Shown: in pieces, positions 22,941 through 23,142 of the stretch | Numbering within the stretch: position 1 is the stretch's first letter | Layout of the letters: the number at the start of each line of letters is the position of its first letter | Origin: Pseudomonadota bacterium | GTDB lineage: Bacteria; Myxococcota_A; Polyangia; Polyangiales; Polyangiaceae | Assembly: GCA_023432025.1 (NCBI GenBank) | Contig: JAEYVE010000264.1 | Coordinates: 1 to 23,142 of the forward strand | DNA length: 23,142 nucleotides | Reading direction: 5' to 3' | Notes under the pieces: model-generated | The model's database searches: none | What the model was told of the DNA's origin: nothing | Seen by the model: only the letters and a program-made list of their open reading frames with translations | Made by a program: the position numbers and the translations under genes

Positions 22941-23142
22941 CTCCACGCTGTTTGGGGGCGGCGAAGCGCGGCGCCGCCCGGTGCTCCCGCACTACGCCAA
23001 AGCGCGGCTCGATCCCCGCGCCGAGGGCGGCAAAAGCACGGCGCCGACCCGTGCTCCCGCACTACGCCAAAGCGCGGCTCGATCCCCGCGCCGAGGGCGG
23101 CAAAAGCGCGGCGCCGACCGGTGCTCCCGCACTACGCCAAAG
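22941..23142. repeat. 70-bp tandem repeat array, cut by the window edge
   Basis: GTGCTCCCGCACTACGCC recurs at 22981, 23051 and 23121, an exact 70-bp period. Copies 22981-23050 and 23051-23120 differ at two positions only; a third is cut off by the window edge, and a partial unit precedes the first. Each unit can form GTGC-TCCC-GCAC and GCGCGG-CTCGATCC-CCGCGC hairpins and includes the palindrome CGGCGCCG. The array lies upstream of hflX. It has no spacers and is not a CRISPR array. Confidence 0.9.

Noticed and set aside
22897..22992. N-terminal extension of HflX
   Set aside because: It is translated dispersed repeat; a strong ribosome binding site precedes the ATG at 22896.
22941..23142. CRISPR array
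   Set aside because: The 70-bp units are contiguous with no unique spacers, and no cas gene is in view.

Overview
The window is GC-rich chromosomal DNA that looks like a myxobacterium or relative (Myxococcota, probably Polyangiales). This rests on Cys-rich DUF4215 repeats around a fibro-slime domain, lipoproteins with Thr-Gly-Gly linkers, a TIGR02147/DUF4423-type regulator, frequent GTG/TTG starts and long antisense open frames typical of very high GC. I see no rRNA, tRNA, CRISPR array, phage or insertion sequence. Families were assigned by reading motifs, not by database search.

Layout. (1) 9-5297, minus: a 1762-residue lipoprotein with 35 Cys-rich modules split by a fibro-slime domain; blocks of modules are tandemly duplicated on both sides of it. 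(2) 5620-9841, minus: a tight three-gene cassette, transcribed as cytochrome P450, then an internally duplicated one-helix membrane protein of unknown function, then a DyP-type peroxidase. This is the best candidate for an undescribed functional unit. (3) 9842-12660: a hairpin-rich spacer, a lipoprotein of unknown function (minus) and a divergent double-HTH/DUF4423 regulator (plus). (4) 12713-16333: mostly housekeeping. coaE and a YkgJ-type Cys-cluster protein are on plus; a CYTH-like protein, folD and a HisA of the eukaryotic type are on minus. (5) 16457-19922: a GAF-AraC regulator (minus) divergent from two adjacent secreted esterases, one CE6/SASA-like and one SGNH, both lipoproteins with Gly-rich linkers. 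(6) 20116-22896: a 76-residue protein, a zinc-ribbon membrane protein, and hflX (minus). (7) 22941-23142: a 70-bp tandem repeat running off the right edge, with relatives at 10042-10070 and 11575-11621.

Working together. The P450, unknown protein and peroxidase are probably co-transcribed and may act on one oxidative pathway. The two esterases are probably co-transcribed and look suited to removing acetyl groups from polysaccharide outside the cell; the divergent GAF-AraC protein is a plausible but unproven regulator. The DUF4423 regulator may control the divergent lipoprotein. coaE, folD, hisA and hflX are core genes. Four starts (coaE, ykgJ-like, folD, hisA) lack a clear ribosome binding site but carry a TAG-starting hexamer 12-13 nt upstream, which suggests leaderless transcripts.
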